Positions 1-10,612 of a DNA stretch of 64,000 nucleotides are shown piece by piece (the stretch's first letter is position 1; every line of letters begins with the position of its first letter). The DNA is taken from assembly GCF_014859525.1 (NCBI RefSeq), contig NZ_JACUUB010000001.1, positions 62,001 to 126,000 of the forward strand, given 5' to 3'. Both the position numbers and the translations under genes were made by a program. Source of the DNA: Marinobacter sp. (GTDB lineage Bacteria > Pseudomonadota > Gammaproteobacteria > Pseudomonadales > Oleiphilaceae). The notes beneath the pieces are model-generated. The model saw only the letters and a program-made list of their open reading frames with translations. It searched no databases and was not told the origin of the DNA.

Positions 1-2
1 TT

Positions 3-875
3 ATGTTGTTTCTGGCCACCAACCTGGCCGTTATCCTCGTTGCAAGTTTCACCTTGCGATTGCTTGGCGTTGATAGCTATCTGGCGCAACAAGGCATCAA
101 CTACGGTTCCTTGCTTGCCTTCGCCGCGGTCTTTGGTTTTGCTGGTGCGATCATCTCACTGCTGATCTCCAAGCCCATGGCGAAATGGAGCACCAAGGCC
201 AGGGTCATCGACACCCCAAGAACACCTGCCGAACGCTGGCTGGTGGATACCGTGGCCGATCTGGCAAAACGAGCCGGCATTGGCATGCCAGAGGTGGCGA
301 TCTTTCCGGCAACCCAGTCTAATGCGTTCGCGACCGGCTGGAACAAAAACGACTCTTTGGTCGCGGTCAGTGAAGGCTTGTTACACCGCTTCAACAAAGA
401 CGAAATTCGAGCCGTCCTTGGTCACGAAATCGGCCACGTTGCGAACGGCGACATGATTACTCTGGCGTTGATTCAGGGTGTCGTAAACACGTTTGTCATC
501 TTTGCCTCTCGGGTGATTGGCTCGTTTGTTGATCGAGTGGTGTTCAAGAACGAAAATGGCCACGGTATCGCGTTTTTCGTGGTCAGTATCATTGCCGAGA
601 TTGTCCTGGGCATACTGGCCAGCACCATTGTGTTCTGGTTCTCTCGCCGTCGGGAATTCCGGGCCGACATTGCCGGCGCTCAGCTTGCCGGAACCGGCGC
701 CATGATCAGTGCCCTGGCGAGACTGAAACAGGAAAGTGAAGTCCCTGATCAAATGCCCGATACACTCCAGGCCTTTGGCATAAACCGCGGTGCCCGCTCA
801 GGTCTGTCGGCGATGTTCATGACACACCCTCCACTGGAAGACCGGATCGCAGCACTGCAAAATGCCAGGATCTGA
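3..875 (+). CDS. htpX: Protease HtpX, M48 membrane zinc metalloprotease; probably truncated by a few codons at the window's left edge
   Basis: N-terminal TM segments, HEIGH zinc motif ([11 protein letters not shown]), [12 protein letters not shown] segment typical of HtpX. Confidence 0.95.
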   Translation: MLFLATNLAVILVASFTLRLLGVDSYLAQQGINYGSLLAFAAVFGFAGAIISLLISKPMAKWSTKARVIDTPRTPAERWLVDTVADLAKRAGIGMPEVAIFPATQSNAFATGWNKNDSLVAVSEGLLHRFNKDEIRAVLGHEIGHVANGDMITLALIQGVVNTFVIFASRVIGSFVDRVVFKNENGHGIAFFVVSIIAEIVLGILASTIVFWFSRRREFRADIAGAQLAGTGAMISALARLKQESEVPDQMPDTLQAFGINRGARSGLSAMFMTHPPLEDRIAALQNARI

Positions 876-898
876 TCCAGGCCAACTCCCATTCACGG

Positions 899-930
899 AA
901 AAGGGGCGCTGCCTGCGCCCCTTTCTCTTT
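899..930. terminator. Rho-independent terminator between convergent htpX and pdxB
   Basis: aaaaggggcgc-tgcct-gcgccccttt followed by a pyrimidine-rich tract. Confidence 0.75.
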
Positions 931-955
931 CTTATGGTCAGCCCAACCACGACGC

Positions 956-2110
956 TCAGAGTTTCAGTTTGAATCCCATAGCCCGAAACCCGTCCTGAAG
1001 TGACTTACTGGTGCCTTTCAACTGGATTTTCACGCTGGAGCATTCTCGGCGTACCGGATAATCACGTCGAAGCCGATCAAATTCTGCGGCTCTTTCAGCC
1101 GTATTTCCCTTCATGGCCAACCTGAGCCGCGCATCGTCCGCTCTGGGGTCATAGCAAGCAAGGAGTGCCGTACGAAGCGCCCTGTCCTCCTCTGCAGCAC
1201 TGGTAAATGAGAGCTTGCTCAAGGCTGGCTCTGGTAAAAACTGACCGGCTTTTTTCCGCACTGGCAAGCCCATGGATTGGCTCATGGCCTGATAGATCAT
1301 TTCCGTGCCCTGCATTTTGCCTTCCAGGCTGTAACCGGCAACATGTGGGGTCGCTAACCAGACCTTGTCGACCAGATCCGGGCTAATACCGGGTTCCCGC
1401 TCCCAAACGTCGAGCACAACCAGCGGGGCATCGGCTTGCTCAAGTCGGCGCAGCAAGGCCACGGAATCAATCACCTCGCCCCGCCCCGCATTGATCAGCA
1501 ACTGCTCGGGCCCAATCATCGCTAACTGAGGCTCAGACAACAGGTGATGGGTGGCATGGGGTAGTTGCCGAGTCAACGGCGTATGCAAGGTCACCACATC
1601 GCATTCCAGGGCATCTGCCAGGCTGACAAAGGGCACATCTGATTCGGGCTCATCTTGTTGTCTCGGGGGGTCACATAAGCGCACCTCAAAGCCCAGCTTT
1701 TCCAGCATCTGCGCCAACTGACCACCGACATTGCCCACACCGACAATACCGACACTCAGGTCCGTCCAATCGGCCAGACCACGTCGTTCGGCAAACAAGG
1801 AAACGACAGACAAGACATACTCTGCCACGCTTGTGGCATTGCAGCCCGGTGCCGCCGCAAAGCGGATGCCTTGAGACGCAAGCCATTCAAGATCAATATG
1901 ATCCGTACCGATGGTGGCAGTGCCCACAAAGCGAACACGGCTACCCTCCAGAAGCGCCTGATTGACTCGAGTGACCGAGCGCACCAGCAGCACATCGGCA
2001 TCGGCAACCTGCTCACGAGTGAGTGTTCGGCCGGTAACACGGCGGATTTCACCCATGTCCCCGAAAAAAGCATCCAGTAGAGGGATATTCTCGTCTGCAA
2101 CGATCAACAT
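956..2110 (-). CDS. pdxB: Erythronate-4-phosphate dehydrogenase
   Basis: MLIVADENIPLLDAFFGDMGEIRRVTGR N-terminus, GIVGVGNVGG Rossmann motif; start placed at the internal Met (2110), not the ORF-track start. Confidence 0.93.
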   Translation of the reverse strand: MLIVADENIPLLDAFFGDMGEIRRVTGRTLTREQVADADVLLVRSVTRVNQALLEGSRVRFVGTATIGTDHIDLEWLASQGIRFAAAPGCNATSVAEYVLSVVSLFAERRGLADWTDLSVGIVGVGNVGGQLAQMLEKLGFEVRLCDPPRQQDEPESDVPFVSLADALECDVVTLHTPLTRQLPHATHHLLSEPQLAMIGPEQLLINAGRGEVIDSVALLRRLEQADAPLVVLDVWEREPGISPDLVDKVWLATPHVAGYSLEGKMQGTEMIYQAMSQSMGLPVRKKAGQFLPEPALSKLSFTSAAEEDRALRTALLACYDPRADDARLRLAMKGNTAERAAEFDRLRRDYPVRRECSSVKIQLKGTSKSLQDGFRAMGFKLKL

Positions 2111-2132
2111 GAACGACTCTCCAACCGCGCGA

Positions 2133-3413
2133 TCAGTTGCGCCGGGGGCGCTGGCCGCGCCCCGCCGGGCTTCGACCACTCTGCGGCCGGCGACCGCCCC
2201 GCTTGCGGGTAATGGGCGCGTTATCCATCGGCGCCATTAGCTCTTCTTCCGGCACCGCCGTCTTCAGCTTTTGGCTGATGTAGGTTTCAATAGCCGGCAG
2301 CAGAAACGAATCATCCTCTCCTGCAAAGCTGACCGACACGCCGGTCTTACCCGCGCGGCCGGTTCGACCGATCCGGTGCACATAATCTTCGGCATTTTCG
2401 GGCAGGTTGTAATTGAACACGTGCGTGACGCCGTTAACGTGGATGCCTCGACCGGCGACATCGGTTGCCACCAACACCTGAATCTCGCCTTTCTTGAACT
2501 GATCCAGAGTTTTCAGGCGCTTGTTCTGAGCTATCTCGCCAGACATGAGCGAAACCTTAACGCCCTGATTTTTAAGATCCTCTTCCAGATCCCGACATTG
2601 ATCCCGCCGGTTAGCGAACACAATCGCCTTTTCGACCTCCGGGCGCTTGAGGTAGTTCACCAACACCGGTAGCTTGGCGTCGTCCGACACCAGATACACC
2701 GTTTGCTCTACCCGTTCTGCGGTTTTCTGTTCAGGCTCGATTTCTACAAACTCGGCATTGCATGTCCACATGGAGGCCAGGTTAAGAACATCCTGGTTGA
2801 AGGTGGCACTGAACAGCAGAGTCTGGCGGTCTTCCTTAGGGGTACACTTGCGAATGATGCGTTTGACATCCGGAATAAAACCCATATCGAGCATGCGATC
2901 GGCTTCATCAAGAATAAGGATATCGAGCTGATCCAGAAACACATCCTGCGAGCCAAGGAAGTCAATCAGCCGGCCTGGCGTCGCCACCAGGATGTCAACA
3001 ACGTCGTTTTGCAATTGCTCACGCTGCTGGTCGTAATTCATACCTCCAACCACCGTCACCACGTTATGGCCTGTGTAATGGCAAAGCTGCTCTGCATCTT
3101 TGGCAATCTGCATGGCCAGCTCCCGTGTCGGAGCCAGAGCCAACACACGGGGCTCGGAGGCAAAGCGGTCTTTCTCGTCCACAGGCGTTTCAAGTAACGT
3201 TTGAATGGCGGTAATCAAAAACGCAGCGGTTTTTCCGGTACCGGTCTGAGCTTGTCCGATCAGGTCTTCGCACGCCAGTGTCCAGGGCAGGGTTTCTGCC
3301 TGAATGGGCGTGCAGTATTCAAACCCGATTTTGGTGATGGCGTCCTGCAGGCGTTGGTCCAGGTTGAGTTCGCTGAATCGCAAATCACTGGCGTGCTTTA
3401 GGTCAGATGTCAT
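2133..3413 (-). CDS. rhlB: DEAD-box ATP-dependent RNA helicase RhlB-like
   Basis: AQTGTGKT, PTRELA, DEAD, SAT, HRIGRTGR motifs; basic RG-rich C-terminal tail. Confidence 0.9.
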   Translation of the reverse strand: MTSDLKHASDLRFSELNLDQRLQDAITKIGFEYCTPIQAETLPWTLACEDLIGQAQTGTGKTAAFLITAIQTLLETPVDEKDRFASEPRVLALAPTRELAMQIAKDAEQLCHYTGHNVVTVVGGMNYDQQREQLQNDVVDILVATPGRLIDFLGSQDVFLDQLDILILDEADRMLDMGFIPDVKRIIRKCTPKEDRQTLLFSATFNQDVLNLASMWTCNAEFVEIEPEQKTAERVEQTVYLVSDDAKLPVLVNYLKRPEVEKAIVFANRRDQCRDLEEDLKNQGVKVSLMSGEIAQNKRLKTLDQFKKGEIQVLVATDVAGRGIHVNGVTHVFNYNLPENAEDYVHRIGRTGRAGKTGVSVSFAGEDDSFLLPAIETYISQKLKTAVPEEELMAPMDNAPITRKRGGRRPQSGRSPAGRGQRPRRN

Positions 3414-4000
3414 AGAGCTTCAGTTATCCTTGTTTGGTCATGTTCGGGCGCCGCGCGCATTACCCGTGCCCGGTCTTGATACCAGACTTCCCGAATGCGG
3501 TCGGCGGTTCCGTAAAACGATGAGAGTACATCAAAAAATTGCTGAGCCCTGGGTGGCAGCCCTTCAGCCAGAAACCGGGCGCTCTGGTCGCACACGTTGC
3601 GACGAAACAACGCATCATCGGCGGCGCCACTGCCCGCAAGATTGTCCACACTGATGTGAAAGCGTGAGCCGGCCGCGAGGGAAAACAACCATTCAATGGC
3701 CTGAGGCTTGACCTCTACCTGCTCAAAAGCCCGTTGTTGCTCAACGCTTCTGCCATCCGGACAATACCAGTATCCGTAATCGTGCAGTGTGCGTCGCTGC
3801 TCACCGGCCAGACACCAGTGAGCGATTTCGTGAAGGGCGCTGGCGAAAAAACCGTGGGCAAAAACAACCTTGGCGACACCCTCGGGCTCGCTGACAGGCA
3901 AATATTCCGGTTCGTGACTGCCCTTGACCAGGATCGTCCGGAACGATTCCCGAAACAGGTCATTGAACAGCATGATAAGATCGTCTGGATTGTGATTCAT
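3410..4000 (-). CDS. epmC: Elongation factor P hydroxylase (YfcM/EpmC family)
   Basis: MNHNPDDLIMLFNDLF...HGFFASALHEIAHWCLAGEQRR; start moved to internal Met at 4000. Confidence 0.88.
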   Translation of the reverse strand: MNHNPDDLIMLFNDLFRESFRTILVKGSHEPEYLPVSEPEGVAKVVFAHGFFASALHEIAHWCLAGEQRRTLHDYGYWYCPDGRSVEQQRAFEQVEVKPQAIEWLFSLAAGSRFHISVDNLAGSGAADDALFRRNVCDQSARFLAEGLPPRAQQFFDVLSSFYGTADRIREVWYQDRARVMRAAPEHDQTRITEAL

Positions 4001-4142
4001 CGGTTGGCTATTGTGCGACTTTAAAGCGGGCAATACCAGAGGGAACTTTGCCTCTGTATTCGGGTCCACAGGCTGCGTGATCACTCAGGAGCTAACCATA
4101 GGCTCCTTATTCAATTCTGTAACTCAGGATAGCGAAGGATTC

Positions 4143-6032
4143 ATGACAGCTTTTTCCGATTCCCCCGGATTGTTCCGCCGACTGCTGACTGCGACGCTTA
4201 TCTTGCTTGCAGCGATAATGGCGTTCACACCTGGCCCGGCTACGGCCTTTGGCAGCTCTGGAGGCTCATTCTTCGGCGGCGGACAAAGCGGATTTCTTCC
4301 CGTTGATGAAGCGCTCCCCTTCAACCATCGCACCGACGACGGTGCCGTGATCCTGTCCTGGAACATCGCTCCGGAACACTACCTCTACAAAAGCCGGATA
4401 CAGGTCACTCCGGTCACCGAAGGCGTTACGCTTGGCGAGCCTGAGTTCTCATTGCCGGGCACTCTGACCGAAGACGAATTTTTCGGTGAAATGATGGTCT
4501 TTTTTGACCCCGTTGAAGCCCGGGTTGCCGTCAATCTGCCCGAAGGTGTTCGAGAAGCCGAATTGCAAGTCACCTATCAGGGCTGCGCGAAAGCGGGCCT
4601 CTGTTACCCGCCCCAGACCCGTGACGTACTGTACTACCCCGGTCAAGGCCAGGGTGCGCCTGTCACGGGAGCAACCGATGGCGTCGCTGGCACCAGCGCA
4701 CTGGCATCTTCAAACAACACATCAACCGCCACCGGATTGGCCGGATTCCTGTCCAGCCAATCCATCTGGATGATCGCCGGCGTGTTCTTTCTGCTTGGTC
4801 TGGGCCTGACGTTCACCCCCTGCGTGTTGCCGATGGTACCGATCATTTCCACCATGGTGTCCGGCCACAACACGCGCACGACCGGGCACGCTCTGCTGCT
4901 GTCCGGGAGCTATGTCCTGGGGATGGCCCTCACCTACGCCGCTGCAGGCGTGATTACCGGCCTGCTCGGTGCCAGCTTTAACCTTCAGGCCCAACTTCAG
5001 TCGCCTTGGGTGCTGGGTGTCTTTGCAACCTTGTTTGTGCTGTTCGCACTGTCAATGTTTGACCTGTTCGAGATCCAGTTGCCACGATTCATACGAGAAT
5101 CACTGAACGATGCCAGCCAAAAACTGACCGGCACCCGAGTGGTGAGCATTTTTGGCATTGGCTCTTTGTCTGCGCTGATCGTCTCACCCTGCGTATCGGC
5201 TCCGCTGGCAGGCAGCCTGCTCTACATTTCCACCACTCAAGACGCTGTCATCGGCGGCGTTGCTTTGCTGTCACTGGGCCTCGGCATGGGTGTGCCGCTT
5301 ATTCTGGTGGCCGTGGGGGGGCGAAAGCTACTGCCAACTTCCGGTCACTGGATGACCACCGTCAAACATTTTTACGGTGTAATGCTACTCGCCGTTGCAA
5401 TCTGGCTGGTCGAGCGGATCATACCGGTTTGGGCCGCCCTGACGTTATGGGGACTGTTGATCGCCATCACCGGCGTTCAGCTGGGCGCGTTTGATGCCGC
5501 CAAGGCTGGCTGGCAACGAACCCGAAAAGGGCTAGGGCTGGTCATGTTTGCCTACGGTCTGGCGTTGCTGGCCGGTGCGGTCAGTGGTGCCAACGACCCA
5601 CTGCGTCCGCTGGCACCCTTTGTGGCCTCCGCCGGCTCATTGCAGGGCGGCATTCCCGCCCACGCCAACTTCCAAAAAGTGGAGGATCCCGAGCAGATCC
5701 GAGCTATGTTGGCACAGGCCAAGGCCAATCAGCAGCCGGTAATGCTCGATTTCTATGCCGACTGGTGTATTTCCTGCAAAATTATGGAGCGCAACGTGTT
5801 CAGTGATCAGGACGTGATTCAGGCGCTTGCGCCTTACACGCTCCTGCAAATTGACATGACCGACAACACCCCGGCACAACAGTCACTGTTGAATGAACTG
5901 GGGTTGTTCGGGCCGCCGGCCATTTTGTTCTATCGCAACAACGGACAAGAATTGCAGGAAGCCAGAGTGCTTGGCGAGATGAACCGGCGCCAATTTCTGG
6001 AGCATCTCGACAAGGTTGCTCAGGAAAGCTGA
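4143..6032 (+). CDS. dsbD: Thiol:disulfide interchange protein DsbD
   Basis: N-terminal periplasmic domain with GCAKAGLCYPP, polytopic core with TPCVLPMVPI, C-terminal thioredoxin domain DFYADWCISCKIMERNVF; start moved to the signal-peptide Met. Confidence 0.94.
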   Translation: MTAFSDSPGLFRRLLTATLILLAAIMAFTPGPATAFGSSGGSFFGGGQSGFLPVDEALPFNHRTDDGAVILSWNIAPEHYLYKSRIQVTPVTEGVTLGEPEFSLPGTLTEDEFFGEMMVFFDPVEARVAVNLPEGVREAELQVTYQGCAKAGLCYPPQTRDVLYYPGQGQGAPVTGATDGVAGTSALASSNNTSTATGLAGFLSSQSIWMIAGVFFLLGLGLTFTPCVLPMVPIISTMVSGHNTRTTGHALLLSGSYVLGMALTYAAAGVITGLLGASFNLQAQLQSPWVLGVFATLFVLFALSMFDLFEIQLPRFIRESLNDASQKLTGTRVVSIFGIGSLSALIVSPCVSAPLAGSLLYISTTQDAVIGGVALLSLGLGMGVPLILVAVGGRKLLPTSGHWMTTVKHFYGVMLLAVAIWLVERIIPVWAALTLWGLLIAITGVQLGAFDAAKAGWQRTRKGLGLVMFAYGLALLAGAVSGANDPLRPLAPFVASAGSLQGGIPAHANFQKVEDPEQIRAMLAQAKANQQPVMLDFYADWCISCKIMERNVFSDQDVIQALAPYTLLQIDMTDNTPAQQSLLNELGLFGPPAILFYRNNGQELQEARVLGEMNRRQFLEHLDKVAQES

Positions 6033-6041
6033 ATCCGGGGT

Positions 6042-6284
6042 TCAGCTTTCACAACGGCGGATCAGAAAATGGTATTCCCCATCCAACTCCTGATGACCCA
6101 ATAACTCATGACCCAGGAACTGACAAAAGCGAGGGATATCGCGGGTCGTAGAGGGGTCGGTTGCCATTACACGCAACACCTCACCCACCTGCACATCATG
6201 AATTCGATTGTGCAGCATCATGACCGGCTCAGGACAGAACAGTCCCCGGGTGTCCAGCTCTGCATTGAAGTCCAAAGCAGTCAC
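6042..6284 (-). CDS. tusA: Sulfurtransferase TusA family
   Basis: [19 protein letters not shown] Cys-Pro motif, 80 aa. Confidence 0.9.
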   Translation of the reverse strand: MTALDFNAELDTRGLFCPEPVMMLHNRIHDVQVGEVLRVMATDPSTTRDIPRFCQFLGHELLGHQELDGEYHFLIRRCES

Positions 6285-6366
6285 AACAGCTTCCTCCAGT
6301 TCTCGTGATTTAAAGATTCCAGTGCTAAATTATTGTTTACAGCAACGAAAAGAAAGGACCAATTGC

Positions 6367-6660
6367 ATGATCCGGGTTTTAATTGAACGCCACATCGCAG
6401 AATCTCTGGAATCCGCCTATGAAGAAAGATCCCGAAAGGTTCTGCAGCAGGCCGTCGCAACACCAGGTTTTGTTTCCGGCGAAACACTGGTCGACAGCCA
6501 CGATCCCAACCATCGATTCACCCTTGCCAACTGGCGGTCCAAGGCCGACTGGAATCGCTGGCTGCATTCCCGTGAGCGGCGTGAACTGATGGCTGAGCTC
6601 ATACCGATGATGGATCGGGACGAAATCGTCACAGTTCTGGAACAAAGCCAGATGGGCTAA
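6367..6660 (+). CDS. Antibiotic biosynthesis monooxygenase-like (ABM/dimeric alpha-beta barrel) protein
   Basis: MIRVLIERHIAESLESAYEERSRK...PGFVSGETLVDSHDPNHRFTLANWRSKADWNRWLHSRERREL. Confidence 0.75.
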   Translation: MIRVLIERHIAESLESAYEERSRKVLQQAVATPGFVSGETLVDSHDPNHRFTLANWRSKADWNRWLHSRERRELMAELIPMMDRDEIVTVLEQSQMG

Positions 6661-6670
6661 ACCCCCTGGC

Positions 6671-7747
6671 TCAATCCAATCGTTCGATAAAACAGGTGAT
6701 TTCTTCTCTGTCGTGATAGAGATGGCGGGCCCGCAAGTTAACATTCAGGCCCGCCTCCTGTAAGCCTTCAAGCAGAATCTCCCGGCACACCAGCCATTCC
6801 TCATAACGCTTCTTCATGGGCAACTTAAGGTTAAACACGGTATAGCGGCAATACTTGCCTGCCATCCAGTCCACTGCCAAGCGGGCAGTCCGGCGAGGCT
6901 TATCCACAATATCGCAAACCATCCAGTCGACCGCGCGTTTAGGGCGCCAGGCGTAGCCGTCGGCCTCTACATGCTCAACGTGGCCACTGGCCATCAGTTC
7001 CGGTTGCATCGGACCGTTATCAACGGCCATCACCATCATGCCCTGGTTAACCAACTGCCAGGTCCAACCGCCAGGCGCAGCACCAAGATCGACGGCTTTT
7101 TTGCCGCCCCCGAGGTAATCCAGCCAACGCTCCCGGGGCAAGAATACCTTCCAGGCCTCTTCAAGCTTAAGGGCTGATCGGCTTGGGGCCGCGGCCGACA
7201 GCCTAAGCCGGGGCACCCCTCCCTCAAACGGTGATCGGTTGCCCGAAAGACTGTAACCAACTACGGCGTGCCCGAAATCGATCAACAGAATTTCAAGCCG
7301 GGCCCTGGCCTCTACGCCGGCGTCAGTCTGAAGCAGGCCGGCTCCACGTAAGCCTTTGGATAACGGCGACACCCACTTTCTGGCGAAGTTGCCCAGATCA
7401 CGGTCTTCGTTGGTTTCTGACAAACGAACCTCAACACGGGCACAATGCTTGCCGTCCCAGCCTTGATCCCGCAGAAAATCCACCACAGCACCTACACGGT
7501 CCTGTGTCGGCAATGGGCAATCGCCGAGAATGGCAAACCAGTCCCGGACAAACACCAGTTCATCTATTGAAAGCCGACCCATCAGCGCCTCAGGCGACTG
7601 TTCGCTACCGATGGTAAACCGGACCAGACCGCTGTTTCGGACCGGCTGAAAGTATCCAAACACACCCACCGCGGCGGCCTGATCTGTCATTTCCTGACCC
7701 GCCTCGGCTTCAAATCCGGGGCGACATATCAGTAATACCTGTTGCAT
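6671..7747 (-). CDS. rlmM: 23S rRNA (cytidine-2498-2'-O)-methyltransferase RlmM
   Basis: Full-length RlmM-like ORF: SAM motif AVDLGAAPGGWTWQLV, DWMVCDIVDKPRR, NLKLPMKKRY. Confidence 0.93.
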   Translation of the reverse strand: MQQVLLICRPGFEAEAGQEMTDQAAAVGVFGYFQPVRNSGLVRFTIGSEQSPEALMGRLSIDELVFVRDWFAILGDCPLPTQDRVGAVVDFLRDQGWDGKHCARVEVRLSETNEDRDLGNFARKWVSPLSKGLRGAGLLQTDAGVEARARLEILLIDFGHAVVGYSLSGNRSPFEGGVPRLRLSAAAPSRSALKLEEAWKVFLPRERWLDYLGGGKKAVDLGAAPGGWTWQLVNQGMMVMAVDNGPMQPELMASGHVEHVEADGYAWRPKRAVDWMVCDIVDKPRRTARLAVDWMAGKYCRYTVFNLKLPMKKRYEEWLVCREILLEGLQEAGLNVNLRARHLYHDREEITCFIERLD

Positions 7748-7875
7748 TATTCACCTATTTAGACCAACAATCGTCAGGAAACTGACACACTGACAAACCA
7801 GAAAGTTGAACCTGTTTAACAGCACTACAAGCTTACTCTGGCTACACTCCCGAGCTTGCTTTCAACGAGACTGAG

Positions 7876-9771
7876 TTGATGATACTCCGATCCTGCGCAC
7901 TACTGATGCTTGGTTTGCTGGCGCTCGCCGGCGCCGCGCCCGGCCATAGCGCAACAGCGGAGCCTTGTCCGACTCTGGACGCCAGCCGTCCGGCTGCCCG
8001 CCAGGCGATTAACCATTACCTGTGTTTCTATGTTGCCCGCCCCGGTGAGCCAGCGCACCAGGCAGCCTCACCAGGTGACCTGAACCCGGGCCTTAGCTGG
8101 CAACTCGCTGATGGGCACGATCTGGTGTTCAGCCATACCGACTCGGTATATTGGGTAAAGTTAAGGGTCAGCAACACAGGCGATCGCCAGAATCTCTGGT
8201 ATCTTAAACTGAACTATCCGTTGCTGGATGAAATCACTTTCTGGCAGAACACAGATCACCCAAATGGGCATAACCCCACGACCGGTGCCGTTCCCCCGCT
8301 GGTTACAGGCGACCTCTACCCTTTTGCCACCCGGGGAATAGACTACCGCTATTTCCTGCTCCCGGTCACCCTGGCCCCTTCCGAAATCCGGACCATTACC
8401 ATTCGGGTTCAGAGCAGCGGTGCCCTCAATGTGCCCCTTGCCCTGATGACCCCCGGCGATGTCATCGCCGAAAGTAATCATCTAACCTTGATTCACGGCC
8501 TGTTCTACGGAGCACTATTAATCCTGGCCGTGTTTAACCTGTTGCTGTTTTTCAGCTCTGGCACCCGATACTACTTTTACAACACGCTCTATATAAGCTC
8601 CATGGCCATGTTTCTGTTTGCCATGGGTGGCTTTGCCAATCAGTATTTCTGGCCCGAGAGTACCAAACTTGCCAATCTATCCATTCCAATGCTTTTGGCT
8701 TTTTGTGCCCTGGCAATGGCTCTGTTTGGCTGGTCTTTCCTGGAGGTTCGCTCCAGAACTCTCTCAGAGTCGGCACTCAGGGTGCTAATCTGGTCTGCGG
8801 CTGGCTGCCTGGTGTTGACGCTTCTGCTGCCGTACAACCAAGCCATCCTGATTAATACCGCACTGACTCTGATCGTCATCGCCAGCCTGTTAGTCATAGC
8901 AGTCATACGTTGGCAACAAGGTTATCAGCCAGCATTCTGGTACATCTCAGCCTGGATGGTCATGGTGGTTGGCGCTCTGGCTTACGCCATGGCCGCCTTC
9001 GGCTATCTGGGCGACTATTTGGCCCGCGAGGTCATGATGCAGGTGGCCGTTGGTGGCCAGGTCGTTCTACTGAACTACGCTATGGTGCAGCGCTGGCGCC
9101 TGATGAACCAGAAACTGTTAGACATTGAACATCAGGCTCGTAGCGAGCTCGAATTAAAAGTGCATGAGCGTACAGCGCAACTCAGAACCATCATGCAAGA
9201 TCTGGAGCAGGCAAACCAGAAACTGGCTTTGCTCAGCCTTAACGATTCGCTCACCGGGCTCCACAACCGCCGGCATATGGACAACCTTCTGCCCGAACTG
9301 TGTCGCGAGGCTCGCCGAACCGGCCAACCTCTCACCCTTGCTCTAGTCGACGCTGATCATTTTAAACGGATTAACGACACCTGGGGTCACGATTTCGGCG
9401 ACCTATGCCTCAAGCGCATTGCCGACTGCCTCAACCAACAGGTCAAGCGCCCCCGCGACGTAGCCATACGTTTTGGCGGAGAAGAGTTTGCCCTCCTCTT
9501 GCCCGGCACGGACAACGCCGGTGCCGCCCAGCTATGCCAGAACATTCTGGACGCCATCAGGGCCTCAGACATTCAAACACCCAACGGCGACACGATTCGC
9601 CTTACCGTCAGCGCAGGCATTGCCGAGCTGAGCACAGACGAACAACCAGATGAGCTATTTCGCAGAGCTGATAAGGCCCTGTACCAATCGAAAGCCGCAG
9701 GTCGTGATACCGTCACACTGGCTCAGCTGCAGCTCCCTGAAGAATCCTGCAATACATCGTCCAGAAATTGA
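7876..9771 (+). CDS. Membrane diguanylate cyclase with 7TMR-DISM sensory region and GGDEF domain
   Basis: Signal peptide, DISM extracellular region, seven-TM stretch, coiled coil, GGEEF motif (RFGGEEFALLLPG). Confidence 0.9.
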   Translation: MMILRSCALLMLGLLALAGAAPGHSATAEPCPTLDASRPAARQAINHYLCFYVARPGEPAHQAASPGDLNPGLSWQLADGHDLVFSHTDSVYWVKLRVSNTGDRQNLWYLKLNYPLLDEITFWQNTDHPNGHNPTTGAVPPLVTGDLYPFATRGIDYRYFLLPVTLAPSEIRTITIRVQSSGALNVPLALMTPGDVIAESNHLTLIHGLFYGALLILAVFNLLLFFSSGTRYYFYNTLYISSMAMFLFAMGGFANQYFWPESTKLANLSIPMLLAFCALAMALFGWSFLEVRSRTLSESALRVLIWSAAGCLVLTLLLPYNQAILINTALTLIVIASLLVIAVIRWQQGYQPAFWYISAWMVMVVGALAYAMAAFGYLGDYLAREVMMQVAVGGQVVLLNYAMVQRWRLMNQKLLDIEHQARSELELKVHERTAQLRTIMQDLEQANQKLALLSLNDSLTGLHNRRHMDNLLPELCREARRTGQPLTLALVDADHFKRINDTWGHDFGDLCLKRIADCLNQQVKRPRDVAIRFGGEEFALLLPGTDNAGAAQLCQNILDAIRASDIQTPNGDTIRLTVSAGIAELSTDEQPDELFRRADKALYQSKAAGRDTVTLAQLQLPEESCNTSSRN

Positions 9772-10448
9772 CGGGATTCAACGGCAGCGCGGTTGATCAG
9801 ATCCGACTGCTGCTCAGGCTGCTTTGCCAAAGGTTGAAAGTCGTGGTTACCGCCGTCCAGCCAACACCAGCGGGAAATGCCTTCAACCCCTGACCGGGCC
9901 CGGACCTCGTCGATCTTGCCAAAGGCATCACGGGTGCCCTGCACCACCATAAGAGGACAATGCACAGCCGGTAAGTGATCAATTCGCCACTGATCGGGCT
10001 TACCGGGTGGATGGAAGGGGTAGCCAAAACAGATCACTGCGGCCAGGTCACCGGCATCCTCACTGGCCAACATTGACGCAACCCGTCCACCCATAGACTT
10101 ACCCGCCACCACCAGCCTGCAACCCGGTGACGTCTCTCTCCGAACACGATCAATCTGCTCCCGAAAACAGTCCAGCAGAATCGGCATCCGGTCGGGCGGA
10201 CGTTTCTTGCCATCTTCCCGACGCCGGACCATGTACGGGAACTCAAACCGAACGCTTGCGATTCCCTGCTGATCAAGCGCTGCCGCTAACTGATCCATAA
10301 ACGGAGAGTCCATAGGAGCACCCGCCCCATGGGCCAGCAACATGACACTTTTGGCGGCGTTATCATAGCTATTGGTCGTAATCCGGTTCACATCATTCAC
10401 CTCTCGCATCAGAGCGGGTATCATTAGCAGCCAGGAGCAAACCTTCAA
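9723..10448 (-). CDS. Alpha/beta hydrolase (KANL3/TEX30-like); start uncertain, 10409 also possible
   Basis: MLLAHGAGAPMDSPFM, nucleophile elbow VAGKSMGGRVAS, GGNHDF. Confidence 0.78.
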   Translation of the reverse strand: MKVCSWLLMIPALMREVNDVNRITTNSYDNAAKSVMLLAHGAGAPMDSPFMDQLAAALDQQGIASVRFEFPYMVRRREDGKKRPPDRMPILLDCFREQIDRVRRETSPGCRLVVAGKSMGGRVASMLASEDAGDLAAVICFGYPFHPPGKPDQWRIDHLPAVHCPLMVVQGTRDAFGKIDEVRARSGVEGISRWCWLDGGNHDFQPLAKQPEQQSDLINRAAVESRQFLDDVLQDSSGSCS

Positions 10449-10511
10449 GCCTCTTTTTTAGCCGGCAATTAAGACTGCAAGTTACTGGCCAAACTGCCTA
10501 TTCCGGCGAAT

Positions 10512-10542
10512 TTGATGGATATCAGGAGTTGACCTGAATCAT
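10512..10542 (+). promoter_or_regulatory. Two candidate FNR/Anr boxes upstream of ccoN
   Basis: TTGATGGATATCAG (10512-10525) and TTGACCTGAATCAT (10529-10542) against TTGAT-N4-ATCAA. Confidence 0.6.
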
Positions 10543-10612
10543 TGCAAAGGCCTAATGGTTTCTCCATACTTGCCCCCGCATATTTCCCCATCCTAAACCC
10601 ATTGGTAAGGCT

